A DNA stretch of 64,000 nt from a bacterium (GCA_017557885.1 JAFYXV010000003.1:264178-328177); one strand, 5' to 3'. Shown: positions 24,332 through 33,869, counted from the first letter of the stretch. Notes: generated by a model not told the origin, from the sequence alone. Translations and numbers: made by a program.

Positions 24332-25561
24332 ATGAACTCCATACGCGTTCTCTATAAAAAAGGCTGCGGCCCCTCCAGTTCCCACAGCATGGGACCGAAA
24401 AGGGCCGCAGCCCTTTTTCGTTCCTCGCTTCCGGACAACGTCAAAAAAATCAGCGTGGAGCTTTTGGGCAGCCTCGCCCTCACCGGCAAAGGGCATCTCA
24501 CAGACCGGGCCGTTCTGGAGGGACTCAATTTCCCCAATACCGAGATCAAGTGGCGCGGGGAAACCTTCCTACCCCACCATCCCAACGCCCTGATCTTCCG
24601 CGCTTATGGCGAAAACGGCGAAGAGATAGTTCCGCCCAAAACCTTCTACAGTGTGGGCGGGGGCGATCTTGAGGACGAGAACGAGAATTTTCTTCCGAGC
24701 GTCTCCTATAACGGCTATCCCCACGACTCCATCACGGAAGTTACGGAATTCTGCCGCAAATACAATCTCGCCTACTACGAATACGTCGCCCATTTTGAAA
24801 ACGACGCAGCCGGGCTGGAAGATTTCCTAAGGGACGTTTGGCGAACCATGAAAAACTGCGTGGAGGAAGGCCTCACCAGGGACGATCCCCTGCCCGGCGA
24901 CCTGAAGCTGGCCAGAAGAGCCCCGAAGCTCAGGGCCAAAGCCAACGAGCGGATCGGCATCGTGCGGGACATGAACCTTGTCTCCGCCTACGCCCAGGCC
25001 GCCAGCGAACAGAACGCCTCCGGCTGCGACATCATCACCGCACCCACCTGCGGCTCCTGCGGCGTGCTTCCCGGCGTGCTGTATTACTTCCACCGCCATT
25101 ACAACATCCCCGAGGAAAACATCCTCAGGGCCATCATGACCGCCGGACTCTTCGGCTGCTCCGTGGTCGCCAGGGCCTCCATAAGCGGATCCCAGGTCGG
25201 CTGCCAGGGTGAAGTCGGCACCGCCATCTCCATGGCCGCTGCCGCCACCGCGCAACTCTGGGGCGGCTCCATGAGCCAGATCGAATATGCCGCCGAAATA
25301 GGCATGGAGCACACCCTGGGCCTTACCTGCGACCCGGTCTTCGGCCTTGTCCAGGTCCCCTGCATCGAAAGGAACGCCCTGGGCGCCGTGAGAGCCCTCT
25401 CCGCCGCTTCCTACAGCCTCGCCACCGACGGCATGCACCTGGTCAGGTTCGACGACGTCATCGACGTAATGTACGCCACCGGCATCGACATGCAGGCCAA
25501 ATACCGCGAGACCGCCCAGGGCGGCCTGGCGAAGATCATGCGCGAGCGCTTCAAAAAATAA
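24332..25561 (+). CDS. sdaA: L-serine ammonia-lyase, iron-sulfur type, single chain
   Basis: Deaminates L-serine to pyruvate and ammonia with a [4Fe-4S] cluster. The 409-residue chain contains both halves: the N-terminal KGCGPSSSHSMGP (10-22), characteristic of the beta domain, and the alpha-domain TCGSCGVLPG and ARASISGSQVGCQGEVG. It is somewhat shorter than E. coli SdaA (454). It starts eight bases after the chaperone gene, so the two are probably one transcript. Confidence 0.93.
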   Translation: MNSIRVLYKKGCGPSSSHSMGPKRAAALFRSSLPDNVKKISVELLGSLALTGKGHLTDRAVLEGLNFPNTEIKWRGETFLPHHPNALIFRAYGENGEEIVPPKTFYSVGGGDLEDENENFLPSVSYNGYPHDSITEVTEFCRKYNLAYYEYVAHFENDAAGLEDFLRDVWRTMKNCVEEGLTRDDPLPGDLKLARRAPKLRAKANERIGIVRDMNLVSAYAQAASEQNASGCDIITAPTCGSCGVLPGVLYYFHRHYNIPEENILRAIMTAGLFGCSVVARASISGSQVGCQGEVGTAISMAAAATAQLWGGSMSQIEYAAEIGMEHTLGLTCDPVFGLVQVPCIERNALGAVRALSAASYSLATDGMHLVRFDDVIDVMYATGIDMQAKYRETAQGGLAKIMRERFKK

Positions 25562-25607
25562 CTGCTTCATTACGCCTGAGGAAAGGATCTTTTGCCAGAC
25601 CTTGTTT

Positions 25608-25616
25608 TGGTATAAT
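25608..25616 (+). promoter_or_regulatory. Extended -10 for amidase/murI operon
   Basis: TGGTATAAT in a TTGTTTTGG context. The -10 ends 11 bases before the ATG at 25628, predicting a leader of only about five bases. Confidence 0.7.
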
Positions 25617-25627
25617 TTAGATTGATT

Positions 25628-26698
25628 ATGCGTAAGGTCTGGTTTGTTATTTTTTGTCTTTTTGCTTTTGTTTTCGCTTCAAACTCCGCGGCTTCCCTCC
25701 GCGCCTTTGAAGCGGGCGGACGCTCTTTCAAACTGGAGACCACCGCCATCGGTTCCGCGGAATTCGTCTCGCTCTTCGACCTTAGCAAAGCAATCGGCGG
25801 GACTCTCACCTGCGACGAATGGACGCGCTGCCTGGAAATGCGGGCCTCGGGAAAGTCCTTCCGCTTCATGCCTTCAAGCAGGGCCGTTCTCATAGACAAC
25901 GACGACTGCTTGTACCTGCCGAACGCCGTGACTGAAATAAAAGGCGACGCCCTGGTCTCCACCGCCTTCATAACTTCCATCCTGCCGGACTATCTGAAAT
26001 CCTCCGGCGGCGCAAAATCCGGCGGAACAAGCGGCAAAAAACTCGTGGTCATCGACGCCGGGCACGGCGGACACGACACCGGGGCTCAGGGCGGCGGCCG
26101 CAATGAAAAAGACATAACCCTGGACGTGGCCAAAAGAGTGCGCGACCTTCTGACGGGCATGGGCTACAGGGTGATAATGACAAGAACCAGCGACGTCTTC
26201 CTGGAACTCCCGGACCGCTCGGACATAGCCAACAAGAACGGCGCCGACATCTTCGTTTCCATCCACGTCAACGACGCCGCCAACACCGCGGCCTGCGGCA
26301 CGGAGACGTATTATTTGTCCAAGGTGCAGGTGGACAACGACTATCACGCCAGAAGGCTGGAAAGCTCCTCCTACGGCTACGAGCTGCGCCGGCGCTGGAA
26401 AGCGCTGACCGCAAAAATGAAAAGCGTTCTGCGCCAGCAGCACTATCAGACCACCCAGCAGAAATCGAAGCTTCTCGCGGAGAAGATCCAGCGCAGGCTG
26501 GCTTCCGCCGCCGGCGGAGACAACCGCGGCGTAAAAGGCAAGAACCTGTCTGTCCTGCGCAACTCATACTGCCCATGCTGCCTGGTGGAGATAGGTTTCA
26601 TCAGCAACTGGTCGGACAGGAAAAAATTAAATTCCAGCGCTCACAAGCAGGCGGTGGCCAACGCCATCGCCCAAGGAATAAAGGATTATCTGAAATGA
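25628..26698 (+). CDS. N-acetylmuramoyl-L-alanine amidase
   Basis: A secreted Zn amidase (Amidase_3) that cleaves the bond between muramic acid and the stem peptide. The 356-residue protein has a signal peptide (MRKVWFVIFCLFAFVFASNS), an N-terminal region resembling copper-amine-oxidase-like/stalk domains (about 25-125), and the catalytic domain. That domain has VVIDAGHGGHDTG (His near 145), the RNEKDITLDV glutamate, SIHVND and VEIGFISN. A TTG start two codons earlier is unlikely because it would sit at the transcription start. It overlaps murI by ATGA, making a peptidoglycan pair. Confidence 0.92.
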   Translation: MRKVWFVIFCLFAFVFASNSAASLRAFEAGGRSFKLETTAIGSAEFVSLFDLSKAIGGTLTCDEWTRCLEMRASGKSFRFMPSSRAVLIDNDDCLYLPNAVTEIKGDALVSTAFITSILPDYLKSSGGAKSGGTSGKKLVVIDAGHGGHDTGAQGGGRNEKDITLDVAKRVRDLLTGMGYRVIMTRTSDVFLELPDRSDIANKNGADIFVSIHVNDAANTAACGTETYYLSKVQVDNDYHARRLESSSYGYELRRRWKALTAKMKSVLRQQHYQTTQQKSKLLAEKIQRRLASAAGGDNRGVKGKNLSVLRNSYCPCCLVEIGFISNWSDRKKLNSSAHKQAVANAIAQGIKDYLK

Positions 26699-27510
26699 CT
26701 CTCAACAACGAATCCGTCAACTCTCCCGTCGGGATCTTCGACTCCGGCCTGGGCGGCCTCACCGTGGTGAAGGCCGTAAGGGAACGCATGCCAAAGGAAG
26801 ACGTGATCTATTACGGCGACACCGCCCACGTCCCCTACGGCTCGAAAAGCCAGGAGACCATCCTCTCCTTCACCCAGGACGCCGTGGATTTCTTCCTGAG
26901 CCACGATGTGAAATGCATCGTCATCGCCTGCAACACCGCCACGGCGCTGGCGCTGCCGGAAATCAAAGCCACTTCTCCGGTGCCCGTCCTCGGCGTCATC
27001 GACGCGGGAGCGCGGGCGGCGATCTCCGCCTCGAAAAATTACAAGATCGGCGTCATAGGCACCCAGGCCACCATCGCCTCGGAAGCCTACACCAAAACGC
27101 TGAGAAAACTCAATCCCGCCTGCGCCATCTACGCCCATCCCTGCCCGCTTTTCGTGCCCTTGGTGGAGGAAGGCTGGCTGGACCGCCCCGCCACCAAAAT
27201 GGTCATCGAGGAGTATCTGAAGCCGCTTAAGATGGCGCAGATCGACACGCTGATCCTGGGCTGCACCCACTATCCCCTTTTGGCCGGCAGCATAAGCGAA
27301 TTCCTTGGACCCGACGTGAAGCTGGTGGACTCCGCCTCCTCCTGCGCGGAGGAATTGGAAGGTATTCTCAGGGAGAAAGGTCTTCTCCGTTCCGAGGGAA
27401 CGGGCAGCGAAACTTTCTTCGTAACTGACGGAGCCGCCAAATTCGCCGAGACCGGCTCCCGCTTTTTGGGCCGCAGCCTGCAGGCCATCAAATTCACCCC
27501 CTCCAAGTGA
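26695..27510 (+). CDS. murI: Glutamate racemase
   Basis: Cofactor-independent racemase that makes D-glutamate for peptidoglycan. 271 residues from the ATG overlapping the amidase stop. Signatures: VGIFDSGLGGLTV, GDTAHVPYG, IACNTATALAL (first catalytic Cys) and LGCTHYPLL (second catalytic Cys). Translational coupling to the amidase fits cell-wall turnover. A longer reading frame beginning at 26575 would need to overlap the amidase and is rejected. Confidence 0.95.
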   Translation: MTLNNESVNSPVGIFDSGLGGLTVVKAVRERMPKEDVIYYGDTAHVPYGSKSQETILSFTQDAVDFFLSHDVKCIVIACNTATALALPEIKATSPVPVLGVIDAGARAAISASKNYKIGVIGTQATIASEAYTKTLRKLNPACAIYAHPCPLFVPLVEEGWLDRPATKMVIEEYLKPLKMAQIDTLILGCTHYPLLAGSISEFLGPDVKLVDSASSCAEELEGILREKGLLRSEGTGSETFFVTDGAAKFAETGSRFLGRSLQAIKFTPSK

Positions 27511-27513
27511 CAT

Positions 27514-27924
27514 ATGGTCAACAGAACGTCCCGCAGAGGCTCTGGAAGAGCCTCCAACGCCCCTGACGGCTCAAAGTGGTATCTGAGAGCCCTGATACTG
27601 GCAAGCCGCATTCTGGCCTCGCTGGCTGTCCTTTTGATGGCTTATCTGTTTTTTGATCAACTCATACATTTTTTAAGCCACAATTTTAACGACATCATTG
27701 CGCTGACGCTTATTCCCATATTGCTTTCAGTCTGCTATGTCTTAAGTTGGAAAAGCCTCTGGTGGTCGGCCGCCGGCGCCCTGGCGGCCCTGGCCGTCTT
27801 TCTCGTTTTCATGAGGCTCGTGGAAGCGGACGCCAATCTCCCGCTGGAGATAATCGTCCTTCTCAACATCCCGACGCCTTTCCTTATCGTCAGCGCCGCC
27901 CTGGACAATTATTCAAAGGAATAG
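27514..27924 (+). CDS. Small polytopic membrane protein
   Basis: 136 residues with a basic N-terminus (RTSRRGSGRAS) and four predicted membrane helices (about 28-48, 58-78, 84-106, 110-132). It resembles the uncharacterised four-helix DUF7670-type proteins, but I cannot confirm the family. The ATG is three bases after the murI stop, so it belongs to the amidase/murI operon, and a terminator follows. Confidence 0.7.
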   Translation: MVNRTSRRGSGRASNAPDGSKWYLRALILASRILASLAVLLMAYLFFDQLIHFLSHNFNDIIALTLIPILLSVCYVLSWKSLWWSAAGALAALAVFLVFMRLVEADANLPLEIIVLLNIPTPFLIVSAALDNYSKE

Positions 27925-27950
27925 CCCGGGACCGCTTTGGAACTTTAAAT

Positions 27951-27987
27951 AAAAAAGGCCTTCCGGATAAAACCGGAAGGCCTTTTT
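27951..27987. terminator. Bidirectional terminator
   Basis: Stem AAGGCCTTCCGG-ATAAAA-CCGGAAGGCCTT with A6 and T5 flanks, shared by the murI operon and the convergent CnoX-like gene. Confidence 0.9.
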
Positions 27988-28007
27988 GTTTCCGCGCCTC
28001 TTTCGTG

Positions 28008-28823
28008 TCAGACAAAGAGAAGATTCGCCAGCCTGGCGCGGGATCTCAGCACGAAAGGATCGTTGTCGCCAAGGAGGGCGAAAAGTCCCAGCAGGATCTT
28101 TCTGGCAAGGTCGTCGCCGAATTTCCGGTCCCTGGCCACGAACTGCAGAAGCGCCTCCACGGCTTCTGAAAAGCTGGCTTCTTTCAAAAGGAGCCTGACG
28201 GCGTCCCAGTCGGCGTTGCCGCTGCTCTCTTCCGCGTCTATCTCTTTGAACAAAAGAAGAAGATTTGTCTTTTCCGCCAGCAGGGACGGGGATTCCATTT
28301 CTTCCGCGATCTTCCTTGCCTCGCCGGCCTGTCCGTTTTGAAGAAGCAGCCTTATGTGTGAAAGCCAGAGATTCCTGTCGTCTTTCTTTTCAGCGCGCAG
28401 GACCGGCAGAAGCGCCAGGGCTCTTTGGTTTTCGCCGTTTGCGACAGCCTGGTCGTATTCCTCCTGAAGCGTCTCCCCGGCCGGTTTGGGCGGGAGATAC
28501 GCTGACAGGGCTTTTTCCAGGGAAGCCTCGTCAAAAAGTCCCTCCAGCTGATCGACGGTCTCGCCGCCTTTTATGACCACGGTGGTCGGCAGGACGGAAA
28601 GCCGCATCTGGTTGGCCAGCATAGCGGCTTCGGGCTTTTCTATGTCCATCAGGACCGCTTTCAAGCCCGAGCGCTTGACCAGGAGAGATTCCACCGCGGC
28701 TGTGAATTTGGGATAGCTTTGGGAAGCGGTGGAATCGAATATCACCAGAAGCGTTGCTTCGCTCCCGCACTCTTTTATGATCCCGGAAAGTTCCCGGGGA
28801 GAATTCAAGATCTGGATAGCCAT
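28008..28823 (-). CDS. cnoX: Thioredoxin-fold TPR chaperone, CnoX/YbbN-like
   Basis: The 271-residue protein has an N-terminal thioredoxin-like domain (1-110) and a TPR-like helical C-terminus. The C-terminal LLGDNDPFVLRSRARLANLLF closely matches the family tail. CnoX protects proteins from oxidation and passes them to GroEL. Where thioredoxin has WCGPC, this protein has FDSTASQSYPKF, with no cysteine at all, so it cannot do thiol-disulfide exchange. The cis-Pro region (LSVLPTTVVIKGGE) is kept. It is the last gene after gspI, seven bases away. Confidence 0.85.
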   Translation of the reverse strand: MAIQILNSPRELSGIIKECGSEATLLVIFDSTASQSYPKFTAAVESLLVKRSGLKAVLMDIEKPEAAMLANQMRLSVLPTTVVIKGGETVDQLEGLFDEASLEKALSAYLPPKPAGETLQEEYDQAVANGENQRALALLPVLRAEKKDDRNLWLSHIRLLLQNGQAGEARKIAEEMESPSLLAEKTNLLLLFKEIDAEESSGNADWDAVRLLLKEASFSEAVEALLQFVARDRKFGDDLARKILLGLFALLGDNDPFVLRSRARLANLLFV

Positions 28824-28830
28824 AATTAGT

Positions 28831-29250
28831 TTAAAGGTTCTTGTTGCCGAAATCCACGAAGAAGGTCGTGAGGGAAAATTCCGTCGCGGGGTTCGTTCCG
28901 TTCCAAAACACCGTGACCGTCACTTCCCTGAGGTCGGGGTTGGTCACCTCGTTGGAAGAGTCGTCGCTGACGTCCTTCACTTCTTCTTCGATATCCACAT
29001 GGAAAGAATAATCGGGGAAATCCGAGCCGAAATCGCCGTCCGTCACGATTTCCTCCGCCTTCTTCTGCCAGTAGAGCGTCTCTATGTCCGCCATGACCTT
29101 GCGGGCCAGATTGGCCTGGACCGTCAGGGCCTCGGCCCTGGCTATGGCCCTGGTGGAGCTGCCGATGAGCTTGAAAGCGGCGGAAGCGCCGATGGAAAGG
29201 ATGACGATGGCCGCCATGACTTCCATAAGGGTAAAGCCCCGCCTACTCAT
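28831..29250 (-). CDS. gspI: Type II secretion pseudopilin, GspI-like
   Basis: A minor pseudopilin. The 139 residues begin MSRRG/FTLMEV, the prepilin peptidase site (cleavage after Gly5, Glu at +5), followed by the hydrophobic helix to about residue 28. Size and tail fit GspI/V. It overlaps gspH by eight bases. It would be processed at the inner membrane and join the pseudopilus tip. Confidence 0.82.
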   Translation of the reverse strand: MSRRGFTLMEVMAAIVILSIGASAAFKLIGSSTRAIARAEALTVQANLARKVMADIETLYWQKKAEEIVTDGDFGSDFPDYSFHVDIEEEVKDVSDDSSNEVTNPDLREVTVTVFWNGTNPATEFSLTTFFVDFGNKNL

Positions 29251-29884
29251 CCAGGTCCTCCCTGCGGAAGGAGACCTGGCCGGTGTAGGTCACGTCTATC
29301 ACATAGCGCATCTCGGGTTTTCTGGCGGCGGAAAGAACGATAAGGACCGGCTCCACGTTGCCCCTGGCGTCGAACTCGATGGTGAAGGGATCTTCGTCGT
29401 ATTCCTCGTCGTACTGGTCCCTCACGAATTCCAGCTTTACGTTTTCGGGAAGTTTCCTGGAAGTCTGGTACATGGGAGTGCGGGATCTGAGGTTCGTGAC
29501 CGCCGCGTATTCGTTGTCGTAGTAGTCCGGATGGTCGCTGCTCACGTCAAAATTGGCCGAGGAATAAGCGTCTCCCAGAAGGTTCTGGGCGTTGCCGGTA
29601 AGGTCTCTCAATTCCAAAGGAAAATCGTTGTATTTGCTCTCGCCGCGGGAAGAGCGGTAAGACTGGTTCTCGAAATTGAAAGTCAGGGTGTAGGGCGCCT
29701 TCTGCAGAGCCGCGTGCCCCTGGAGGTTCTTTATGGTTATGGTCAGCATTTGCGCTTCCTGCCTGAGCTGCGCCGTGGTGAAGAGTTTGGCGATGTTGGG
29801 TGAAGCCACGGAGGCCACGATGCCGATGACCACTATGACTATCACAAGCTCTATCAAGGTAAATCCGCCCGCCCTATTCTTCAT
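29243..29884 (-). CDS. gspH: Type II secretion pseudopilin, GspH/GspG-like
   Basis: 213 residues with the prepilin site RAGG/FTLIELVIVIVVIGIVA (Glu at +5) and a globular domain that looks like a minor pseudopilin rather than the major GspG, which is shorter. It overlaps gspK by 11 bases and gspI by 8, implying tight coupling. Confidence 0.8.
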   Translation of the reverse strand: MKNRAGGFTLIELVIVIVVIGIVASVASPNIAKLFTTAQLRQEAQMLTITIKNLQGHAALQKAPYTLTFNFENQSYRSSRGESKYNDFPLELRDLTGNAQNLLGDAYSSANFDVSSDHPDYYDNEYAAVTNLRSRTPMYQTSRKLPENVKLEFVRDQYDEEYDEDPFTIEFDARGNVEPVLIVLSAARKPEMRYVIDVTYTGQVSFRREDLDE

Positions 29885-30902
29885 AACTTTTCAAAAGCGA
29901 GGGGTAATCGCTGCCGGTTGGATAGACCAGCCATTCCACCATGCGGGAATAATTGTTGCAGCGTCCGTAGGATCTTATGCGCATGGCGCCGCTGGAGCCC
30001 TGGACCTTTTCCACCTTCCGCTGGTTAATGATGTTTTCCCAGGAATCCGGCTGCACTACGCGCAAAACATCCTCTGCGGCGGTGTTGTAGTTGACTTGCG
30101 AAGTGCGGGAATTGACGGTCACGAACCTCCTGATGCCGGGATGGCATTCCGGAGGATTGGCAGGGTTCACCTCCTCCATGTAGTCGTGCCAGATCTCCTG
30201 CATCCACTCGTTGGTGTCGTAACCGGGAGTGCCGTACCAGAGAGAGTAATCCACCGAGCCGGGATCGAGATAATTCACCATGTCGATTATGGTCAGGAAT
30301 TCGTTGACGTCCTGCATAGGGGCGTTGGGAATGCTCCTGGGAGGATCCATTTTTTCATAATCGGTGTATTCGGCTCCGGAAAGCTCCGGGAAATCGTCGC
30401 TGTCAACGTAGTCGATGAGGCAGTCCACCAGCTTGTTTATAGTTTCCTCGTCCACCAGCGCTATGCGGAAAAGCTGCTTCAGGGATTCGTAGCTTTTGCT
30501 TTCCGCCCAGGCGGAGATGTTGATCAGGCTGGCTTCGTCCATGGGGCCCAGGCCCTTCTGGCCGAACTCGTCCTGATACTTTACGGTGAAATTGCCGTCG
30601 CCCAGAGGATAGCATAGGAATATCTCTTCGAAGCGCTTCAGGGTCTCCGCGTCTTCAGGAAGATCCGCCCTGGGATTCAGCTTTCCGGACAAGCTCTCCC
30701 TTTTCATTTCCGCAATGCAGCGGTAGATCCCCGCCTTGGCCAGATAATAGGCCTTGATGTCGTCCACGTAGTTCCTGGCCAGCCTTAATTCGGTCTGGAT
30801 GGAATAAACGTAGGCGGTGGTGAGGGTGATGAGAAAGAAAAGAATGAAGCAGACCATCACCAGAACGACGCCCCGGGGCCTCTGACAATCTCTAACGGTC
30901 AT
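29874..30902 (-). CDS. gspK: Type II secretion minor pseudopilin GspK-like
   Basis: 342 residues starting PRG/VVLVMVCFILFFLITLTTA. The N-terminal hydrophobic helix is preceded by Gly, but Glu at +5 is absent, which is characteristic of GspK. The large middle region with helix-hairpin-like INKLVDCLIDYVDSDD matches GspK. Its start follows the gspF stop directly, with no gap. Confidence 0.85.
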   Translation of the reverse strand: MTVRDCQRPRGVVLVMVCFILFFLITLTTAYVYSIQTELRLARNYVDDIKAYYLAKAGIYRCIAEMKRESLSGKLNPRADLPEDAETLKRFEEIFLCYPLGDGNFTVKYQDEFGQKGLGPMDEASLINISAWAESKSYESLKQLFRIALVDEETINKLVDCLIDYVDSDDFPELSGAEYTDYEKMDPPRSIPNAPMQDVNEFLTIIDMVNYLDPGSVDYSLWYGTPGYDTNEWMQEIWHDYMEEVNPANPPECHPGIRRFVTVNSRTSQVNYNTAAEDVLRVVQPDSWENIINQRKVEKVQGSSGAMRIRSYGRCNNYSRMVEWLVYPTGSDYPSLLKSYEE

Positions 30903-32123
30903 TTACTGCATCATCATGTTCATGTCCAGCATCGGCAGAAGCATGGCCAGGATTATGAGAGTGACCACGCCCGCCAGGCAGACGATAATGAGAGGCTCCA
31001 GAGTGGAGGTGGCGGCCTTCAGGGCGCGCTTGGTCTGCTTTTCATAGCTCTCCGCAATGCGTCCCAGCATTTGTCCCAGACGGCCGGATTCCTCGCCCAC
31101 GGAGATCATGTGGATGACCACGGGAGGAAAGACGCCGCAGGCTCTCAAAGGCTTGGCGATGCGCTCGCCTTCCTTGACGTTTTTCGCCACGGAATCAAGG
31201 GCGTCCTCGATGATCACGTTGCCGGCGGTGTCCTTGGAAATATTAAGAGCGGAAAGGATGGGGATCCCGCCGTCCACCAAAGTTCCGAAGGTCCTGGAGA
31301 AGCGGGCGATGGAGATGGCCTTGGTCAGCGGACCTACGAAAGGAAGCTTGAATTTCAGCTTGTCCATAAAAACTTTCGCCTGCCTGGTCTCCAGCCATTT
31401 TTTGATCATGGCCACCGCCACGAAAACAAGGGCCAGGACCAGCCACCAATAGACCACCAGGAAGTCCGAAATATCGATAAGGGTCTGGGTGATGGCCGGC
31501 AGCTCGGCGTTGAAATCTTTGTATATGGCCTTGAAACGCGGAATGGCGAAGATCATCAGCGCCGCCACCGCCAGGCCCATGATGCAGGTCAGCGCTATGG
31601 GATAGACCATGGCCGCCTTGACGTTGGAAATGGTTTCATGTTCGTCTTCCGTGAAGTCCGCCAGACGGAGCAGAGACTGCTCCAGGACTCCGCCGGTCTC
31701 CCCCGCCCTCACCATGCTGACGGCTAGATTGGAAAAGCACTGGGGATGGTCGGCCAGGGCGTCGGCCAAAGTCGAGCCGGCCTGGACCTTGTCCTTTATG
31801 GCTCCCAGGATCTCTTTGAAGGCGGGATCGTCCTCCTGTTCCAAAAGCGCGCTCAAGGATCTGACCAAGGGCAGCTTGGCCTGGGTCAGGGTGGACATCT
31901 GCCTCAGGAAATCCACCACTTTCTCATGCTTGACTTTGCGGCGCTTCTTGGGCAGTTCGACTCTCACCGCCGCTTCCGCGGCGGCGTCGCCTTCGTAAAG
32001 TTTGGTGATAAAAATGCGCTTGGCCTGCAGCTGGGCTTTCGCTTCGGAAATGTTGTTGCAGATAAGCGTTCCGGAAGCTGGCTGCCCCTGGGCGTTCAAA
32101 CCTTCGTAGGAAAAAGACGGCAT
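30903..32123 (-). CDS. gspF: Type II secretion inner-membrane platform protein GspF
   Basis: The 406-residue platform protein has a short N-terminal domain (FSYEGLNAQGQPASGTL), two copies of the T2SSF helical domain (FLRQMSTLTQAKLPLVRSL at about 70, FSRTFGTLVDGGIPILSAL at about 270) and three membrane helices. It links the assembly ATPase to the pseudopilus. GspE, GspD, GspG and the prepilin peptidase are not in the window. Confidence 0.93.
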   Translation of the reverse strand: MPSFSYEGLNAQGQPASGTLICNNISEAKAQLQAKRIFITKLYEGDAAAEAAVRVELPKKRRKVKHEKVVDFLRQMSTLTQAKLPLVRSLSALLEQEDDPAFKEILGAIKDKVQAGSTLADALADHPQCFSNLAVSMVRAGETGGVLEQSLLRLADFTEDEHETISNVKAAMVYPIALTCIMGLAVAALMIFAIPRFKAIYKDFNAELPAITQTLIDISDFLVVYWWLVLALVFVAVAMIKKWLETRQAKVFMDKLKFKLPFVGPLTKAISIARFSRTFGTLVDGGIPILSALNISKDTAGNVIIEDALDSVAKNVKEGERIAKPLRACGVFPPVVIHMISVGEESGRLGQMLGRIAESYEKQTKRALKAATSTLEPLIIVCLAGVVTLIILAMLLPMLDMNMMMQ

Positions 32124-32146
32124 GAATTTTTAATTGTTGTTTGCTT

Positions 32147-32177
32147 CTCTCCGGGGCGGCTCCCGCCGCCCCGGAGA
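32147..32177 (-). other. Intergenic hairpin between pfp and gspF
   Basis: A perfect inverted repeat CTCCGGGGCGGC...GCCGCCCCGGAG with a short loop. No T-run follows on either strand, so it is not a normal intrinsic terminator. It may stabilise or separate the upstream and downstream parts of the long transcript. Confidence 0.55.
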
Positions 32178-32193
32178 AAAGGATGAAGACAAG

Positions 32194-33846
32194 TTATTTC
32201 TTCTGTTCCAGGGCGAGGGTCTTCGTCGTGGCGTCGCACACGGCGGAGGGACCGTAGTACTGGATGGCGCCGGGATCCTGATAGGATTCCGTAAGAGCCC
32301 ATTCCTGCCTGTTGGCGGCAAGCGTCTTGAAGGGCTTGCCCTTCAGGTCCACCAGGGCCTTCCTGATGACGGGCTTGTCTTTGCCGTGACGATGCTCCAT
32401 GTTCATCATCATGGTCAGGGGCACGCCGCCGGGGACCCACTTGTCCGCGGGAGCGGAAAGGTTTTTAAGGGTGGACATGTAGCCGTTGGCGCCGGCCTTG
32501 ATCAAAGCCGCGGCGTTGAAGCCCAGGCCGTAGCAGTAGTCGGCGTCGAAGTTGGAAGGAGAAGCGCAGCGGCCTTCGTAGCCGAAGAAATGGGAGAGGG
32601 CGCTGAACTTGCCGGTGTATTTGCCGGCCTTTTTGAGTTCCCTGAGGGAATCGCCAACCAAGTCTATGAGAAGCTTGTCGGTCTCGATGCGGGAGACCTG
32701 CACGTTGCCGTGGGGGTCCCTGTCCATGAGAAGCTGGCTCTGGATAAGGATCGGCAGAGAGGAGAAGACCTGGGAGGACGCGGCGGTGAGATTCTTGTTG
32801 ACGAACTGCAGCTTGTCGTCCATAGACAGCGTGGCGAAATCGTCCTTTCCGGCCAGGAGGTCGTTCAGTTCGGCGATGAGTTTCTTAACTTCCGGTATGA
32901 ACTCGATCAGGCCTTCCGGGATGACTATGACGCCGAAGTTCTTCTTCATTTCCGCTCTTCTGACGACGGCGTCGGTGATGGTCTTCACCACCTGGGAAAG
33001 CGTCATTTTCTTTTCCGCGATCTCTTCGGAGATGAAGGTCAGGTTCGGCTGGGTCTGCAAAGCGACTTCCAGGGTGATGTGGCTGGCGCTGCGTCCCATC
33101 AGTTTGATGAAGTGCCAGTATTTCTTGGCGCTGTTGGCGTCGCGGCAGATGTTGCCCACCAGTTCGGAATAAACTTTGGAGGCGGTGTCGAAACCGAAGG
33201 AGGCGCCGATCTCGCTGTTCTTGAGGTCGCCGTCGATGGTCTTGGGCACGCCGATCACCGTTATGGGAGAGCCGTGGCTAGCTATGTATTCCGCCAGCAT
33301 GCAGGCGTTGGTGTTGGAGTCGTCGCCGCCCACTATGACCAGGGCGTCCAGCTTGTGGGACTGCATGGTGGAGAGAGCGCTGGCGAACTGTTCTTCCGTC
33401 TCAAGTTTCGTTCTGCCGGAGCCGATGATGTCGAAGCCGCCGGTGTTGCGGTAATCTTTGACGAAGGCCGGGGTGAGCTCCACATATTTGTTTTCAATAA
33501 GGCCGGAGGGGCCGCCCAGGAAGCCGATCAGAGCGCTCTTGGGGGAAGCGGAGCGGATGCCGTCGAGAAGGCCGGAAACGACGTTGTGGCCGCCGGGGGC
33601 CTGGCCGCCGGAAAGCACCACGCCGACTCTGTAAGGCTTGTTTTCGCTCTTGGCCGCTTTCGCAAAAGTCAGCGTCGGCTTGCCGTAAATGTGAGGGAAG
33701 AGCTTTTTGATCTCGCCTGCCTGAGCCACGGCTTTGGTGGACTTAAGAACTGGTTTGGCCTGGACCTTCAGACCCGCCTTCTGGAAAAGAGCGGGAAGTT
33801 TCGGCTGGTATTTGGCGCGATTGAGGGTGAAACTTGATTTTGTCAT
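32194..33846 (-). CDS. pfp: PPi-dependent 6-phosphofructokinase (long form)
   Basis: Phosphorylates fructose 6-phosphate reversibly with pyrophosphate instead of ATP. 550 residues, the long PFP form found in plants, spirochaetes and PVC bacteria. Motifs: GGQAPGGHN (80-88), GGDDSN (173-178, the second Asp marking PPi use where ATP enzymes have Gly), PKTIDGDL (201-208) and MGRSASH. This supports an energy-sparing anaerobic glycolysis. It lies 23 bases after the monophosphatase gene. Confidence 0.93.
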   Translation of the reverse strand: MTKSSFTLNRAKYQPKLPALFQKAGLKVQAKPVLKSTKAVAQAGEIKKLFPHIYGKPTLTFAKAAKSENKPYRVGVVLSGGQAPGGHNVVSGLLDGIRSASPKSALIGFLGGPSGLIENKYVELTPAFVKDYRNTGGFDIIGSGRTKLETEEQFASALSTMQSHKLDALVIVGGDDSNTNACMLAEYIASHGSPITVIGVPKTIDGDLKNSEIGASFGFDTASKVYSELVGNICRDANSAKKYWHFIKLMGRSASHITLEVALQTQPNLTFISEEIAEKKMTLSQVVKTITDAVVRRAEMKKNFGVIVIPEGLIEFIPEVKKLIAELNDLLAGKDDFATLSMDDKLQFVNKNLTAASSQVFSSLPILIQSQLLMDRDPHGNVQVSRIETDKLLIDLVGDSLRELKKAGKYTGKFSALSHFFGYEGRCASPSNFDADYCYGLGFNAAALIKAGANGYMSTLKNLSAPADKWVPGGVPLTMMMNMEHRHGKDKPVIRKALVDLKGKPFKTLAANRQEWALTESYQDPGAIQYYGPSAVCDATTKTLALEQKK

Positions 33847-33869
33847 AACAATTCCTTTTATATTGATGG

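Noticed and set aside
22705-24342. A 545-residue open frame on the minus strand
   Set aside because: It lies fully antisense to the PpiD-like gene, has Gly/Asp/Phe-rich composition typical of frame shadows in GC-rich DNA, and has no ribosome site or motif.
32134-33837. A 567-residue plus-strand open frame
   Set aside because: Antisense shadow of the PPi-PFK gene, whose motifs are unmistakable.
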